Part shown: one piece after another, positions 29,340 to 39,400 of the stretch
Layout: each line of letters begins with the position of its first letter
How positions within the stretch are numbered: the first letter of the stretch is position 1
Assembly (NCBI RefSeq): GCF_019704315.1
Contig: NZ_AP024597.1
Location: forward strand, 558,001-622,000
Reading direction: 5' to 3'
DNA length: 64,000 nucleotides
Source of the DNA: Stygiolobus caldivivus
GTDB lineage: Archaea; Thermoproteota; Thermoprotei_A; Sulfolobales; Sulfolobaceae
Notes under the pieces: generated by a model
The model's database searches: none
What the model was told of the DNA's origin: nothing
What the model saw: only the letters and a program-made list of their open reading frames with translations
Made by a program: the position numbers and the translations under genes

Positions 29340-30516
29340 GTTAGATCAGGTTAAAATAAAAAGGTAAATAAGTTCTTTGGCATATGGTATTATTGACGAG
29401 TTTTCAAATGTAAGTATTTATATATATGCATTGTGGTTCATTAAGTAAAAAACTAGCACTCAGCTTAAAATCGGGCTTAATAAGGGAAAAGTAGTTTTAG
29501 GGAAAGGATTCACGTCACGTCTTACCCAAAACCCTCAAGTTTCCGAGATTTTTACTTAAATAAAATTATATATACAATATACTACATGCCGTACTCCCAG
29601 TTTGAGCGCTAAGCCCCTAAGCGTTTTGCATAAAACAAGGTAAAGACATATAAATAGTGTTTAGGGTAATACTCGATTGGGTCGTTAAAATATTAATCGT
29701 GAATTGAAGCATTTTTTCTCAAGTCGGCAAATAACACGTATGCGTCAAATGTTCCATGCAATTAAAATTACAGTATTCCTGTTGTCAGTCCTACTAGCCT
29801 TCTTGTATTAATATTGTCCTTATTAACGTAAAATTAACAGCTAAAATATTACCTTGGTAAGACGAATAGAAATTACAAAGGTACGTAAACGACCATCAGC
29901 CGCCACAATTTTTTAACAAAAACTATATCATGAATTTACATAAAACTAGGGTTAGATAACACCCTTTAATAGGGATAAAATTACAAGGTTAAAAGTAATG
30001 ATAGGGAGAATATTTTATACCGACTTAAGGTAGATGTTAGAGTATAATTTTGCTTAATATCAATTTAAGGATATTTCACTTGTTATCCACCTTTATACAG
30101 TAACTGTGTATTTAAAGCTTAAAGTCCATAACTATTAAAGAGCTTAGGTTACAAAGTGACCTAAGTTAGCCACGGCCTTAACACTAGTTTTAACCTCTAC
30201 TTTGTTACAACTCGCAGTATATACCCTATGACCAAGTATATGTTTACGGAATTAAGGAATTCGAGTTAACGGCATACTCTACATAGGTTATAAAGATAGA
30301 TACTGGATATTTTGGACGCAAATCCTTTTGGAGTCGAATATAGCTATAATTTCTATTACTAGTTACGTAATTTATTAGCTGTAATACGGGCATAAATTTT
30401 GTATTTTTACACGCTATATATCTACTTAGATGAGCGCTAAACCTAAAGGATTGAGATGTATACAAGTGTATAAAAGAATTTATAAATAGAGACTACTCCT
30501 TTCCCTTAGAAGTGAT
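29340..30516. other. Long non-coding region between two surface-protein genes
   Basis: 1177 bases between two divergent genes. It contains the promoters of both: CCTTTTTATTTTAACC on the minus strand near 29353-29368 for the stalk protein, and the slaA promoter at 30479-30486. A short hairpin CGCT/AGCG lies near 29609-29625 after a TATATATA stretch. A 23-codon frame at 29740-29811 encodes a basic then hydrophobic peptide (MRQMFHAIKITVFLLSVLLA plus three residues). A 73-codon minus-strand frame at 30244-30465 shows no recognisable features. No gene is called with confidence. Confidence 0.5.
30479..30486 (+). promoter_or_regulatory. slaA promoter (TATA box)
   Basis: TTTATAAA preceded by a purine-rich BRE-like AAAGAA. 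Transcription should start about 25 bases downstream, near 30508, leaving a very short leader with a GTGAT ribosome-binding site (30512-30516) directly before the ATG at 30517. A strong promoter fits an S-layer gene. Confidence 0.65.
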
Positions 30517-33500
30517 ATGAATCGGACCCTAGGTTTAATCCTATCTACGTTATTTATAGCTTCGATAATAATTGAAGCAAGCCCACTCCTAACATCTATA
30601 GTACCACAAGCAGCTACCCCATTGCCTGCAGCCGGACAAATAGGGGCTATATATTTGTCTTCTTATGTTAATGCTAAAGGTATAACATGTTATGTACAGT
30701 CTATAATGTACGTAGTTAACGTATCCAACGTAAACTTGACAAAGATAAGTACAAACTTGAATAATGCGATTGCACAATTACTGCAGAGCGTTGCAAATAA
30801 CGTCCAGATGTACTTCGTAGCTCAAAACGCAGTAAACGGACAAGCTATTCTAGGCCCAGCAGAAGTTACCTTCTACCACGATTTACAGACACCACCAGGG
30901 ACTACCTATCAGTATTACGTATACTATAACAACGTGTCGAAACTAGTGTTCTTCATGATAGGTGTAGGTTATGAACACCGACACCCCTTAACCCCCCCCT
31001 CAACTAACACTACAGTCCAAGTCCCTATTACATTTTTACAGAACTACATACCAGACTTATCAGCGTCCCAAACTTATGTATATAACGTAACCACAGGTAC
31101 AGTAAACACTGTAGCTAGCGTACATATAAACTACCTATTAACTAACCCTCTTAGTACATTATACGATACTCAAACTGGTAAAGTAGTAAGCGCGTCAACG
31201 GGGACTCCTGCTCAGGAAATATGTTCATATCTATCAAGTGAAACTATACTAGAAGAAAATGCTAGCGGCCCAAACCACGTAGAGTATATAGGGTATGCTA
31301 CATTGTCGAGCTTCACTATAGGGGGTGCTACTCTAGGCCCATACACGAGTAACCAGATAATAATATTCTCTCCGTTAGTATTTGCTACATCCCCATCGCA
31401 GTCAGGGTTCTTCAACCCGATACAAGCTAACGGTAACCTAGGCCCTGCATTAGCTTCGTTATCGACTACTCAACCAAAGATATGGGGTAGAGCTCTAATA
31501 AACTTCACATTGGTTGACGGCTTACTCAATAACGCACCAGGTAACTTTACGTTCCAGCTTAATTACTCCACACCAGGTCCAGTATCTTTAAGTTTCGCCA
31601 GCTTAGGGTATATAGCTTCGCTAGATAACTATCCCAGCACTTTCATGTTTAACGCGTATAACTTCTCTAACGGCTACCACGAGTTCTTCGGAATAATTAC
31701 GACAAGTAATGATACAACGTTAGGCGGTAAGACAATAAACGCTTCTGGGTACTTTAATGTCTCACATTATGAAGGGAATACTATAGTAACTACAACCTAC
31801 TATGTTTACCTATTGACCTTCATACCCGGAGTCAAGAATGGTACTGTATCAGAGTACGTCACTAATCTGTATATTCAAGTTCCAGAGATAAAGCCTTATG
31901 GTGTTGAGCAAGTTGAAAAAACTCAAGTATATGCTCTTTACAAAGGGTATAAACCTAATACTACAATTGGGAAGTTACCAGTATTTGAGTTCTGTGTACC
32001 ATATCCTGCATCGACTACATTTACCTCATACTTTAACGGTAAGCAGTACTCGGTCACTATAACCGAGCCAAAGACAGCTACGATAAACTTCTATTCAGCT
32101 CTGATCCAGTTAAGGGCTGTGGCGTATGAAGGTGTGTACGAGGTTTCACACGCTTCTTTCCCATACTATTATGGCGGATTATTATCTACTCCACCATCTA
32201 ATATCTCTGTGACCGGAGAATCTAGTATAGACGCAGAAGGTCACTTGTATAGTTCAATGGCGAATGTGAAAGCTACATTATTCACAAATGCTACTCTAAC
32301 GTTTAGTAACGTGACTGAAGGTAACTTCAGCTTCAATGGCTTATTACTGACACCTGCGTACGCGTACATAAACGGTACCTCTGCAATGGGATATATTCTA
32401 TCAGCAGTATATGAGACCCCATCTGTGTTATCCGGCTTCAATGAGTACGAAGTAGCAATAACCGGTACTGAAGAGCCCTTCATAGCAGAGATGTATAATA
32501 ATCTCCCTGAGATGTACGGCTTTACTCTATTACCTTACTTCCAGTTAACATTAAGTGCACCTACCGTCCCAGCTACGACCACCGGTACCGCACCTCTATT
32601 CGTAGAGTTATCAACTGTACCTCAGTACGCATATATAGAATTAGTTGACTTCGGCTTATGGACTAATGAGACCAGCGTAGTAGTTACTGCATACAACGCT
32701 GAGAGTAACACGCTATCAGCCAATAAAGGTTACTTCTATGCTGTAGTAATACCGCCTAAAGTCTATATATCACCTGTAACTCCGTCAGACTTTATATGCC
32801 AGAACTATGCTACTCTAAGTATATATGACCCCGACGCTATACTAGATCCAGGGTATCCGGCAGGTACGTTTACTTATACCTTACCTTATGCTTTGAACTA
32901 CAATAATAAGCCGGTCAGTGGGCCAGTGATATTGTACAGTGGGACTATATATCCAAGTGGGACTGCAATAAGCTCCAGTACAGTGTATAAATCTTCCGGT
33001 GTGTTCCCAGTAGGGTATGTTAATGGAACGAAAGAATATCTTTCATTATCTCCAGAGGTGTGCTACTCCCCCCATAACAATCCTAATGAACCGTATGAGC
33101 CAACATACTTAGAGGCTTACGTATATGCTACTGGCCAGACTACACAAATCTATGCTACTGGAATTACTAATCCAACTTTGGCTATAGCATCTTATGGGTT
33201 ACAGTACTTTGGTAGTAATAACCCAACCGTTAACTACTACTTTGAGCAATCACAAGTAAAGACCGTGAAGATTAGCGGGATGGTATACAATTACTCAGTA
33301 CCGTTCTACGGTATAGCAGGACTAAACGTGTCATCGATAATTTCAGGTGTAATCACACCAGCGAACATGAATGTCTTACCTGGTAGCAGTGGACAAGTAG
33401 GTTACATAGATCTCACACCTCAAGCTGCGTTGCCACCTGTTCCATTCCCAGGAGCTGCAACACCTAACATTACTGTACAGTTATATGTAAGGTACCAGAC

Positions 33501-35250
33501 TGACTTAGCGTCTGTTGGTACTGTAACTGTGAACGGTACCTATGTAGGGCAAGGTCCGGGTATATACTTAACAGTCCCCAATGGCTCATTCGTCAACAGC
33601 GGCTTTAGTATATTATATGAGACTACTGACTATGCTGTATACCATGACTTCCAGTCGACAGGTGCGTACAAGGACATAGCAAGGATGACAGTCCCCAACG
33701 TAACTGACGAGTTCTACATACCCGGTAACGTAATTCCGTTATATGCTACATATGCAAACCTAGTACTGTTAGAACCGTACTATGGCTCAACACTGCCAAC
33801 ATATCTAGCAATAGGTAGTGTAAATAACTTACTTGACTTACAGTGGGTGTCTAGCACATATGAATTAGTCAATGTCCCGGCAGTATCTCAGTTACTAGGG
33901 TACATGTTCTCTATTAAAGTCACGTATCCAAATGGAACTACAGTATCCATAATACCATCGTTCAGTAACCTGACCACACTATTCATATCTCTAGATGGAC
34001 AGCAGCAGCTATACTGTAATGGCACATATGACTTTGAGCTCAGTATAGCGGGTCTAGTTAAAGTACTGCACACAACTGTCCAGGCACTGAACGGTAGCAA
34101 CTTCACAATATCCTACCACGACTACATAACCGGTGAGACTTTAACCGCTACTGCGAAGTTAGAAGCTCTACAAGGAATAGCTCCGATAGCTATCCAGCCC
34201 GGTGAGGTAGAGTTCTTCTTAACAGCCTATCCGTTCTATCCGATACCCACGTTTGCACCTCCATGGTTTATTGCTGAGAACGTATCATTCCAGCCTCACT
34301 TGTCAATATCTGATAAACAGTATGCACAATCTGCAGTGTCATCAGTATTGTCCTTAACACTAAGCAACATAACCGTAGTGACTGGCAATACTGTAGGACC
34401 AAAGTACATGGCTATGGTATACTACAACGCTACAAGCGGGCAAACGGTAATTATGAATGTATATGGTGTAAAGACTATGGTATCTGGTGATGTAGTTCCA
34501 ACACTGGTTGAAACTGCTCCTGCTAGCGGTGTATTCAACGGTACTATACCCTTCGTCATAATAGCTAACAATACTATAGTGCCAGTGAAAGAGGTGAGCA
34601 ATACTACCGTATATACGAACGGAAGCTTAGGCATAATAATTGCTGGTAAGACATACGTACTAGGCCCAGCTGGATACTTCCTGTTACCATCAGTACCATA
34701 TAAGAACATATCAGTAGGATTTAATGCGAAAGTTTACGTGACAGTGTCTGACCCGATACAGAGTGTAACCTTCAATACCTCCTTAGAGCCAATTAACTTC
34801 ACTCCGATTAGGTTAGCACCATTCAGTGTACCTCCGGTAGTTCCTATACCTCATGCACCTAAGTATGTATATGAGTACAACCAGTCCCTAGTGATAACTC
34901 CAACAGATCAAGTCGTAAAGATATATGTGACTAGCGTGATTCCGTACCCGTTAGAGTTCCAGATAGAAGCACTAGTGTATCCAGCTCAAGAGTTCAATGT
35001 GTCTATAGGAGCTCCTGAACCCAGCGCACCGTTAGTCTACTACTCGTACCAGGCTGTAGTAGCTAAACCAGCATTAGGGATAGGCACTCCAGTACCTAAC
35101 TTGCTGGTCTACGTACAGCTTAACGGTATTGCGTCACTACCACCAGGGAAGTATGTAATAGTGCTATTTGCAGTGCCATACGCTGGCGGTCCTGCCCTAT
35201 CAGAATACCCAGTATCACTAATATTCACTAACGTCAACGTCACAACTTAA
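30517..35250 (+). CDS. slaA: S-layer protein SlaA (outer lattice-forming subunit)
   Basis: The main surface-layer protein, which forms the outer protein sheet in Sulfolobales. 1577 residues, longer than the roughly 1200-1450 residues I recall for Sulfolobus and Metallosphaera SlaA. Seen: signal peptide (about 1-26, LGLILSTLFIASIIIEASPL), no membrane segment after it, beta-rich sequence throughout, dozens of N-x-S/T glycosylation sites, a Tyr/Thr/Ser/Asn-rich composition with few lysines, and scattered cysteines (in GITCYV, EICSYL, FEFCVP, DFICQN, EVCYSP, LYCNGT) that could form disulfides. Identity is supported by slaB directly downstream. Confidence 0.93.
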   Translation: MNRTLGLILSTLFIASIIIEASPLLTSIVPQAATPLPAAGQIGAIYLSSYVNAKGITCYVQSIMYVVNVSNVNLTKISTNLNNAIAQLLQSVANNVQMYFVAQNAVNGQAILGPAEVTFYHDLQTPPGTTYQYYVYYNNVSKLVFFMIGVGYEHRHPLTPPSTNTTVQVPITFLQNYIPDLSASQTYVYNVTTGTVNTVASVHINYLLTNPLSTLYDTQTGKVVSASTGTPAQEICSYLSSETILEENASGPNHVEYIGYATLSSFTIGGATLGPYTSNQIIIFSPLVFATSPSQSGFFNPIQANGNLGPALASLSTTQPKIWGRALINFTLVDGLLNNAPGNFTFQLNYSTPGPVSLSFASLGYIASLDNYPSTFMFNAYNFSNGYHEFFGIITTSNDTTLGGKTINASGYFNVSHYEGNTIVTTTYYVYLLTFIPGVKNGTVSEYVTNLYIQVPEIKPYGVEQVEKTQVYALYKGYKPNTTIGKLPVFEFCVPYPASTTFTSYFNGKQYSVTITEPKTATINFYSALIQLRAVAYEGVYEVSHASFPYYYGGLLSTPPSNISVTGESSIDAEGHLYSSMANVKATLFTNATLTFSNVTEGNFSFNGLLLTPAYAYINGTSAMGYILSAVYETPSVLSGFNEYEVAITGTEEPFIAEMYNNLPEMYGFTLLPYFQLTLSAPTVPATTTGTAPLFVELSTVPQYAYIELVDFGLWTNETSVVVTAYNAESNTLSANKGYFYAVVIPPKVYISPVTPSDFICQNYATLSIYDPDAILDPGYPAGTFTYTLPYALNYNNKPVSGPVILYSGTIYPSGTAISSSTVYKSSGVFPVGYVNGTKEYLSLSPEVCYSPHNNPNEPYEPTYLEAYVYATGQTTQIYATGITNPTLAIASYGLQYFGSNNPTVNYYFEQSQVKTVKISGMVYNYSVPFYGIAGLNVSSIISGVITPANMNVLPGSSGQVGYIDLTPQAALPPVPFPGAATPNITVQLYVRYQTDLASVGTVTVNGTYVGQGPGIYLTVPNGSFVNSGFSILYETTDYAVYHDFQSTGAYKDIARMTVPNVTDEFYIPGNVIPLYATYANLVLLEPYYGSTLPTYLAIGSVNNLLDLQWVSSTYELVNVPAVSQLLGYMFSIKVTYPNGTTVSIIPSFSNLTTLFISLDGQQQLYCNGTYDFELSIAGLVKVLHTTVQALNGSNFTISYHDYITGETLTATAKLEALQGIAPIAIQPGEVEFFLTAYPFYPIPTFAPPWFIAENVSFQPHLSISDKQYAQSAVSSVLSLTLSNITVVTGNTVGPKYMAMVYYNATSGQTVIMNVYGVKTMVSGDVVPTLVETAPASGVFNGTIPFVIIANNTIVPVKEVSNTTVYTNGSLGIIIAGKTYVLGPAGYFLLPSVPYKNISVGFNAKVYVTVSDPIQSVTFNTSLEPINFTPIRLAPFSVPPVVPIPHAPKYVYEYNQSLVITPTDQVVKIYVTSVIPYPLEFQIEALVYPAQEFNVSIGAPEPSAPLVYYSYQAVVAKPALGIGTPVPNLLVYVQLNGIASLPPGKYVIVLFAVPYAGGPALSEYPVSLIFTNVNVTT

Positions 35251-35286
35251 AGCGGGGATCGTGGATAAAAGTTAAATCTTGTTTTT

Positions 35287-35325
35287 TAATATCTTTTTAT
35301 AAGTTTCGTATACAATCAGGTGGTG
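35287..35325 (+). promoter_or_regulatory. slaB promoter and ribosome-binding site
   Basis: After slaA comes a T-rich run (TTGTTTTTTAATATCTTTTTAT, given as positions 35279-35300) that can end the slaA message, overlapping a TATA box TTTTATAAG at 35295-35303. AGGTGGTG at 35318-35325 is a good Shine-Dalgarno-like site five bases before the slaB ATG. Partial read-through from slaA and an own promoter would both supply slaB, which is needed in lower or equal amounts. Confidence 0.5.
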
Positions 35326-35330
35326 TTTAA

Positions 35331-36758
35331 ATGAATAGATCTTACTTGATATCAATTTTGTTAATGATTGCAATGGTAGTGTCAATTCCAGTTTTTAGTG
35401 CTAGCTATACTAGTGGAGGCATAACATTTTATTCACCAGTTGCTAATAACGAGGTTTATCATTCGGGCCAGCAGTTAATATTGAATGCAAGTACTGGAGA
35501 GCCTAATGTCCCAGTAACTATTTACGTAGAATATAACGGTAAGTATGTGTATGTTAATCCAGCAGCTCATACTAATGCTCAAGGATATATATATGCCGAT
35601 CTGGGTACTTTTGGTACAGGCTCATTGACCTCTCCCGGGACTTATACTATTATAGTATCGACGTCAGGTACACCCCCTGAAACTGGTACTATAAATGTGG
35701 TGTACATACCGGCGGAGGCTACTATCAACGTAGAAGTGCTGAACAATCAGAATTTACCGGTTAGTGGAGCTACAGTGTACCTTTATAATGTGACTAACGG
35801 TGTCCATACTCTAATATCACAAAATACTACTAACCCTAGTGGAGTTGCGACCTTTCATGTTATATCTTATAACTTTACTCAGACTTTTGAGGTCGAGGCT
35901 AGTGCGTCCGGTTATGTATCATCAAGTGCTAATGTCTCAGTAATTGGTAACCAGACTGTTAATGTGGTTATTCATCTATACCCTGCAATATTAACAATTG
36001 TACCCTTATACGTTATACAGAATAATTCTATAGTTGATGCCGGTACTATGCAGTCACCTTTGCAATCAGTCGTAGTCACTCAGGGACTCCCTGCTTCTAT
36101 GATAGTTGCAGTTATGTTTGCTGGTAAGCCCGTGACAAATGCTACCCTCTCGGTGAGTTCCGCATTACCAAGTCAGATAAAGATAGTGTCTTACTCTCCA
36201 ATAACTTCTGGAAAATATGCTGGTGATTACAATATAACTTTTGTAGCTGCTGTTGAAAACTACACGAGTGTCCCATACGAGGTTGACTTAGATATAAACG
36301 CTACGTATATTACTTATACTCAGAGCAGCTATGTGGAGGTTCAGGCTTACTACAATGCCCTCACATATATACACACGACTTTAACTCAATTACAGAACGA
36401 AATTAACATCGTGTCGCAAGATGTAGCTGCGCTGAACAAGAGCATAACTTCATTAAACACTACTTTAACTTCACTGAGCCAGAGCATAACTACGATTAAT
36501 AACGACATTAATACCTTAAACACAGAGTTAAAGTCCGTTAACCAGACCGCTACCGGGCTATCAGGGACTGTAACAAAATTGCAGAGCGAAATAAATTCGT
36601 TAAATGGGACTGTGGGGAGTTTAAGTAGTCAAGTGTCTTCATTGAACTCTAAGGTTGACGGTATACTGCCCTTAGTATATGGCGGTATAATAGCTGGAAT
36701 AATTGGCCTAATAGTAGCAATAATAGCTATTATATTAGTCTATAGAAAAATAAGTTAA
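35331..36758 (+). CDS. slaB: S-layer protein SlaB (membrane-anchored stalk subunit)
   Basis: Anchors the SlaA lattice to the membrane. 475 residues: signal peptide (about 1-24), N-terminal beta-sandwich domains (two or three, about 30-340, including a regulatory-like fold LPVSGATVYLYNVTNG), a coiled-coil stalk (about 345-445) made of repeats such as LNTTLTSLSQSITTINNDIN, and a C-terminal membrane helix (VYGGIIAGIIGLIVAIIAII) with a basic end. This is the classic SlaB layout. It follows slaA by 80 bases. Confidence 0.95.
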   Translation: MNRSYLISILLMIAMVVSIPVFSASYTSGGITFYSPVANNEVYHSGQQLILNASTGEPNVPVTIYVEYNGKYVYVNPAAHTNAQGYIYADLGTFGTGSLTSPGTYTIIVSTSGTPPETGTINVVYIPAEATINVEVLNNQNLPVSGATVYLYNVTNGVHTLISQNTTNPSGVATFHVISYNFTQTFEVEASASGYVSSSANVSVIGNQTVNVVIHLYPAILTIVPLYVIQNNSIVDAGTMQSPLQSVVVTQGLPASMIVAVMFAGKPVTNATLSVSSALPSQIKIVSYSPITSGKYAGDYNITFVAAVENYTSVPYEVDLDINATYITYTQSSYVEVQAYYNALTYIHTTLTQLQNEINIVSQDVAALNKSITSLNTTLTSLSQSITTINNDINTLNTELKSVNQTATGLSGTVTKLQSEINSLNGTVGSLSSQVSSLNSKVDGILPLVYGGIIAGIIGLIVAIIAIILVYRKIS

Positions 36759-36795
36759 AATCCTTTTTTTTCTTTTCTTTCCTTTCTTCCTACTT
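36759..36795 (+). terminator. T-rich terminator after slaB
   Basis: Long pyrimidine run just after the slaB stop, with eight consecutive T residues and several CTTTT repeats. Crenarchaeal transcription ends at such T-rich stretches without a hairpin. Confidence 0.55.
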
Positions 36796-36894
36796 GTTCT
36801 TAGTAGTTATTTTTTCAATGCTGTTTCTTTTCCCTTTATATCCTGACAGGGAAAATGAGTAAAATTTATTACGATGACTGATTAAATAGAAATT

Positions 36895-36982
36895 GCGGCC
36901 GTCGTCTAGTCTGGATTAGGACGCTGGCCTCCCATGTAAAGGGGAGAGCCAGTAATCCCGGGTTCAAATCCCGGCGGCCGCA
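36895..36982 (+). tRNA. tRNA-Gly(CCC) with intron
   Basis: 88 bases, 76 without the intron. Acceptor stem GCGGCCG/CGGCCGC, anticodon stem CTGGC/GCCAG, loop CTCCCA followed by a 12-base insert (TGTAAAGGGGAG) at the canonical position after base 37, then A; anticodon CCC. T arm CCGGG-TTCAAAT-CCCGG, discriminator A, no encoded CCA. A TTTATTAC TATA box lies about 28 bases upstream. Confidence 0.93.
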
Positions 36983-37141
36983 CTTATTTTAAACGGTTTA
37001 TGACTTTTTATAATTTTTAGTTTATTCCGTATTGTCCTCGTTTTTGGAGCAAAACTAGGCTTATATAATTAAACACTTTTTATATTTTTTTAGCTTTTAT
37101 CTATAATTTGTAAAATATGAGAGCTTATATCGTGGAATGAG

Positions 37142-37172
37142 ACCAAAATAGTACTTAATTATTACTTTTGGT
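37142..37172. promoter_or_regulatory. Imperfect palindrome upstream of glutamate synthase
   Basis: ACCAAAATAGTA is followed by an AT spacer and TTACTTTTGGT, making an imperfect inverted repeat of about 31 bases that ends some 87 bases before the start of the glutamate synthase gene and about 35 bases before its TATA box (TTATAAAC near 37209-37216). The position and symmetry suit binding of an Lrp-like or other dimeric regulator. The regulator is unknown. Confidence 0.35.
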
Positions 37173-37258
37173 GACGTAAATTGGAACCCTAAAGTTTGTT
37201 TTAATTCTTATAAACAAATATATAGTGATATTGAGTTAATTAATACCAGCGACCGCCA

Positions 37259-39400
37259 TTGTTGATCATAAAAGATTACCTCCCTCTGCCTAAGCAGTTG
37301 GACGGTGAGTTTTGGAACGTTGAAAGGATAGACCACATAAGGAGGCTAGCGGTTACGGGTAAGCCCTATAAGGTCTTCCCTGACTGGGAAGGATCATTAA
37401 GGATTTTAGACCGTGTAAGGTTTAAAAACGAGAAGAGTAAGGTAGTGGATAACCCTAGTTCTGATAGCTCTACTGAGGTAGCAGGGATATACATGTCTGC
37501 CCCATTATACCTTGGAGACATGTCCTACGGTGCCCTGAGCGGGAACCCGAACATCGTAATAGCGAAAGCTGCGGATTATACTCAGACTCTAGCAGGGACT
37601 GGTGAAGGCGGGTTACACCCTGAAGTGGCTAAATACAAGAGGATCTTTGTACAGTGGGCTTCTGCCAGGTTCGGAGTAGATTATGATGTCCTCTCCCACG
37701 GTGCAGCTGTGGTAATAAAGATAGGACAAGGGGCTAAACCCGGTATTGGTGGTCACTTACCGGGTAGTAAAGTCACGGGGCCTATTTCAATGACAAGGCG
37801 TATCCCTGTGGGTATTGATGCGATTTCACCAGCCCCACACCACGACATCTACTCTATTGAGGATCTGGGGCAGAGGATAGAAGCTTTAAAAGAGGCGACC
37901 GGAAAGCCGGTATTCGTAAAAGTAGCAGCGACGAATTACATACCTTATATTGTCTCGGGTATAGCTAGGATGGGTGCTGATGGGGTTATAATAGACGGGC
38001 ACGGTGCTGGCACTGGAGCCACCCCCGTCGTGATAAGGGACAATGTAGGCATCCCTATAGAATTAGCGGTAGCCGTAAGTGACCGTGTGCTTAAGGAGCA
38101 GGGGATGAGGGATGGCTTTACGATTATCGCTGCTGGTAGGGTCGCAGACGCTACCGATGCGGCTAAGTTAATAGCGTTAGGTGCGGACGTGGTGAGTATA
38201 GGTACTGGGGCTTTAATAGCTATGGGTTGTGTGATGGTCCATAAGTGCCACATAGGTTCCTGCCCTTCGGCCCTGACTAACAAGATAGACGGGACAAGGG
38301 AGTTGGATATGGAGTTCGGGTTTAAAACGCTTACAAACTACATCAGGGGGTTTACTCTGGAACTGAGGAATATCCTCGATAACCTCGGTCTGAAAAGTGT
38401 AAGTGAATTAAGGGGTAGGAGAGAGCTTTTGGTAGGTAAGGGCCTATCTAGGGAGACCCTTGAGGTGTTAGGGATCCACGGTGAGGAGGAAGAGTTACCG
38501 CCTAAGATAGGGGAACTATGGAGTAAGAGGAGGAAGGTATATCTACACGAGTTGATCAATAAGGGTGAACCCGTAATAACCAGTATGGGTAGTACAGCGC
38601 CACCGGATATAGAAAAACCGGCCAGGGTCGTTGATTGGTTAAGGTCTGATGGCGCTCAGGTCACTAGGCCTTCTATAGACCCCTATAGGGAAGATATTGA
38701 CACTAGTTTTTACTTAGCCCAAGGTAAGTTTTACCTCTCATTACCTATTATCTTCGACGTGTCAGACGCACAGCCTGAAGTTAGGGACGCCCTGAGTTGG
38801 GCGTCACTAGCCCTCAGCGCGGGTATTTTCACAGTGGAGGCGGACGTTAGGTTTAGTGAAGTGACTTTATCTAATGACGAGAAGGGTGCAATAACGTGGA
38901 GTAAGACTTACAAGCCTTTTACTTACCTTTACCTCCCCTCTAGTTCAGAAGCCGTTGAAGAAGTCGTGGAGTTAAAAGGAGTATTAGGCTTTATCATAGA
39001 TGAGGACAGTGGGAATGAAGACCTAGAAGTGGTCATCTCTGAGGTAGATACTAAGCTCAAAGAAATGGGTATTAGGAAGAAGTTTGACGTAATCGCGAAG
39101 TCCAGCAGGATTAGGGACTCCGGTGATGTCTTCAAGCTCGTGGCCTTAGGTGCTGACAGTGTGGTAATGAGCCATAAGGTCTTGGACGTGGCTATAGGAG
39201 AAGGTTCCAGAACGGGGTTGAAGGACAAGGCATTTAACCTCATCGCGGGGTTTAAGAAGGAAATTGCGCTATTAGCAGGTGCAGCTGGGATTTACAGTGT
39301 ACAGTCATCGTTAACCGGGAATAGGGAGCTATTGAGGGCAGTTAACCTGAACTCGTATGTTTTGAGGAAATTAAGGGTTAAGGTGGCTGGTTCATTATGA
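37259..39400 (+). CDS. gltB: Glutamate synthase, FMN/iron-sulfur synthase domain subunit
   Basis: Forms glutamate from 2-oxoglutarate and ammonia delivered by the partner subunit. 713 residues matching the central FMN-binding domain of glutamate synthase: [46 protein letters not shown] and the 3Fe-4S ligands C-x5-C-x4-C in [17 protein letters not shown]. An additional C-terminal region of about 200 residues ends in a second TIM-barrel-like sequence ([19 protein letters not shown]). No ferredoxin-like or pyridine-nucleotide domain is present, so electrons come from another protein. Start: TTG 37259 (a second TTG follows directly). The stop overlaps the next ATG by 4 bases. Confidence 0.88.
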   Translation: MLIIKDYLPLPKQLDGEFWNVERIDHIRRLAVTGKPYKVFPDWEGSLRILDRVRFKNEKSKVVDNPSSDSSTEVAGIYMSAPLYLGDMSYGALSGNPNIVIAKAADYTQTLAGTGEGGLHPEVAKYKRIFVQWASARFGVDYDVLSHGAAVVIKIGQGAKPGIGGHLPGSKVTGPISMTRRIPVGIDAISPAPHHDIYSIEDLGQRIEALKEATGKPVFVKVAATNYIPYIVSGIARMGADGVIIDGHGAGTGATPVVIRDNVGIPIELAVAVSDRVLKEQGMRDGFTIIAAGRVADATDAAKLIALGADVVSIGTGALIAMGCVMVHKCHIGSCPSALTNKIDGTRELDMEFGFKTLTNYIRGFTLELRNILDNLGLKSVSELRGRRELLVGKGLSRETLEVLGIHGEEEELPPKIGELWSKRRKVYLHELINKGEPVITSMGSTAPPDIEKPARVVDWLRSDGAQVTRPSIDPYREDIDTSFYLAQGKFYLSLPIIFDVSDAQPEVRDALSWASLALSAGIFTVEADVRFSEVTLSNDEKGAITWSKTYKPFTYLYLPSSSEAVEEVVELKGVLGFIIDEDSGNEDLEVVISEVDTKLKEMGIRKKFDVIAKSSRIRDSGDVFKLVALGADSVVMSHKVLDVAIGEGSRTGLKDKAFNLIAGFKKEIALLAGAAGIYSVQSSLTGNRELLRAVNLNSYVLRKLRVKVAGSL

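Noticed and set aside
30244-30465. 73-codon minus-strand frame upstream of slaA
   Set aside because: Composition unlike a folded protein of this genome, no recognisable motifs, and close to the slaA promoter.
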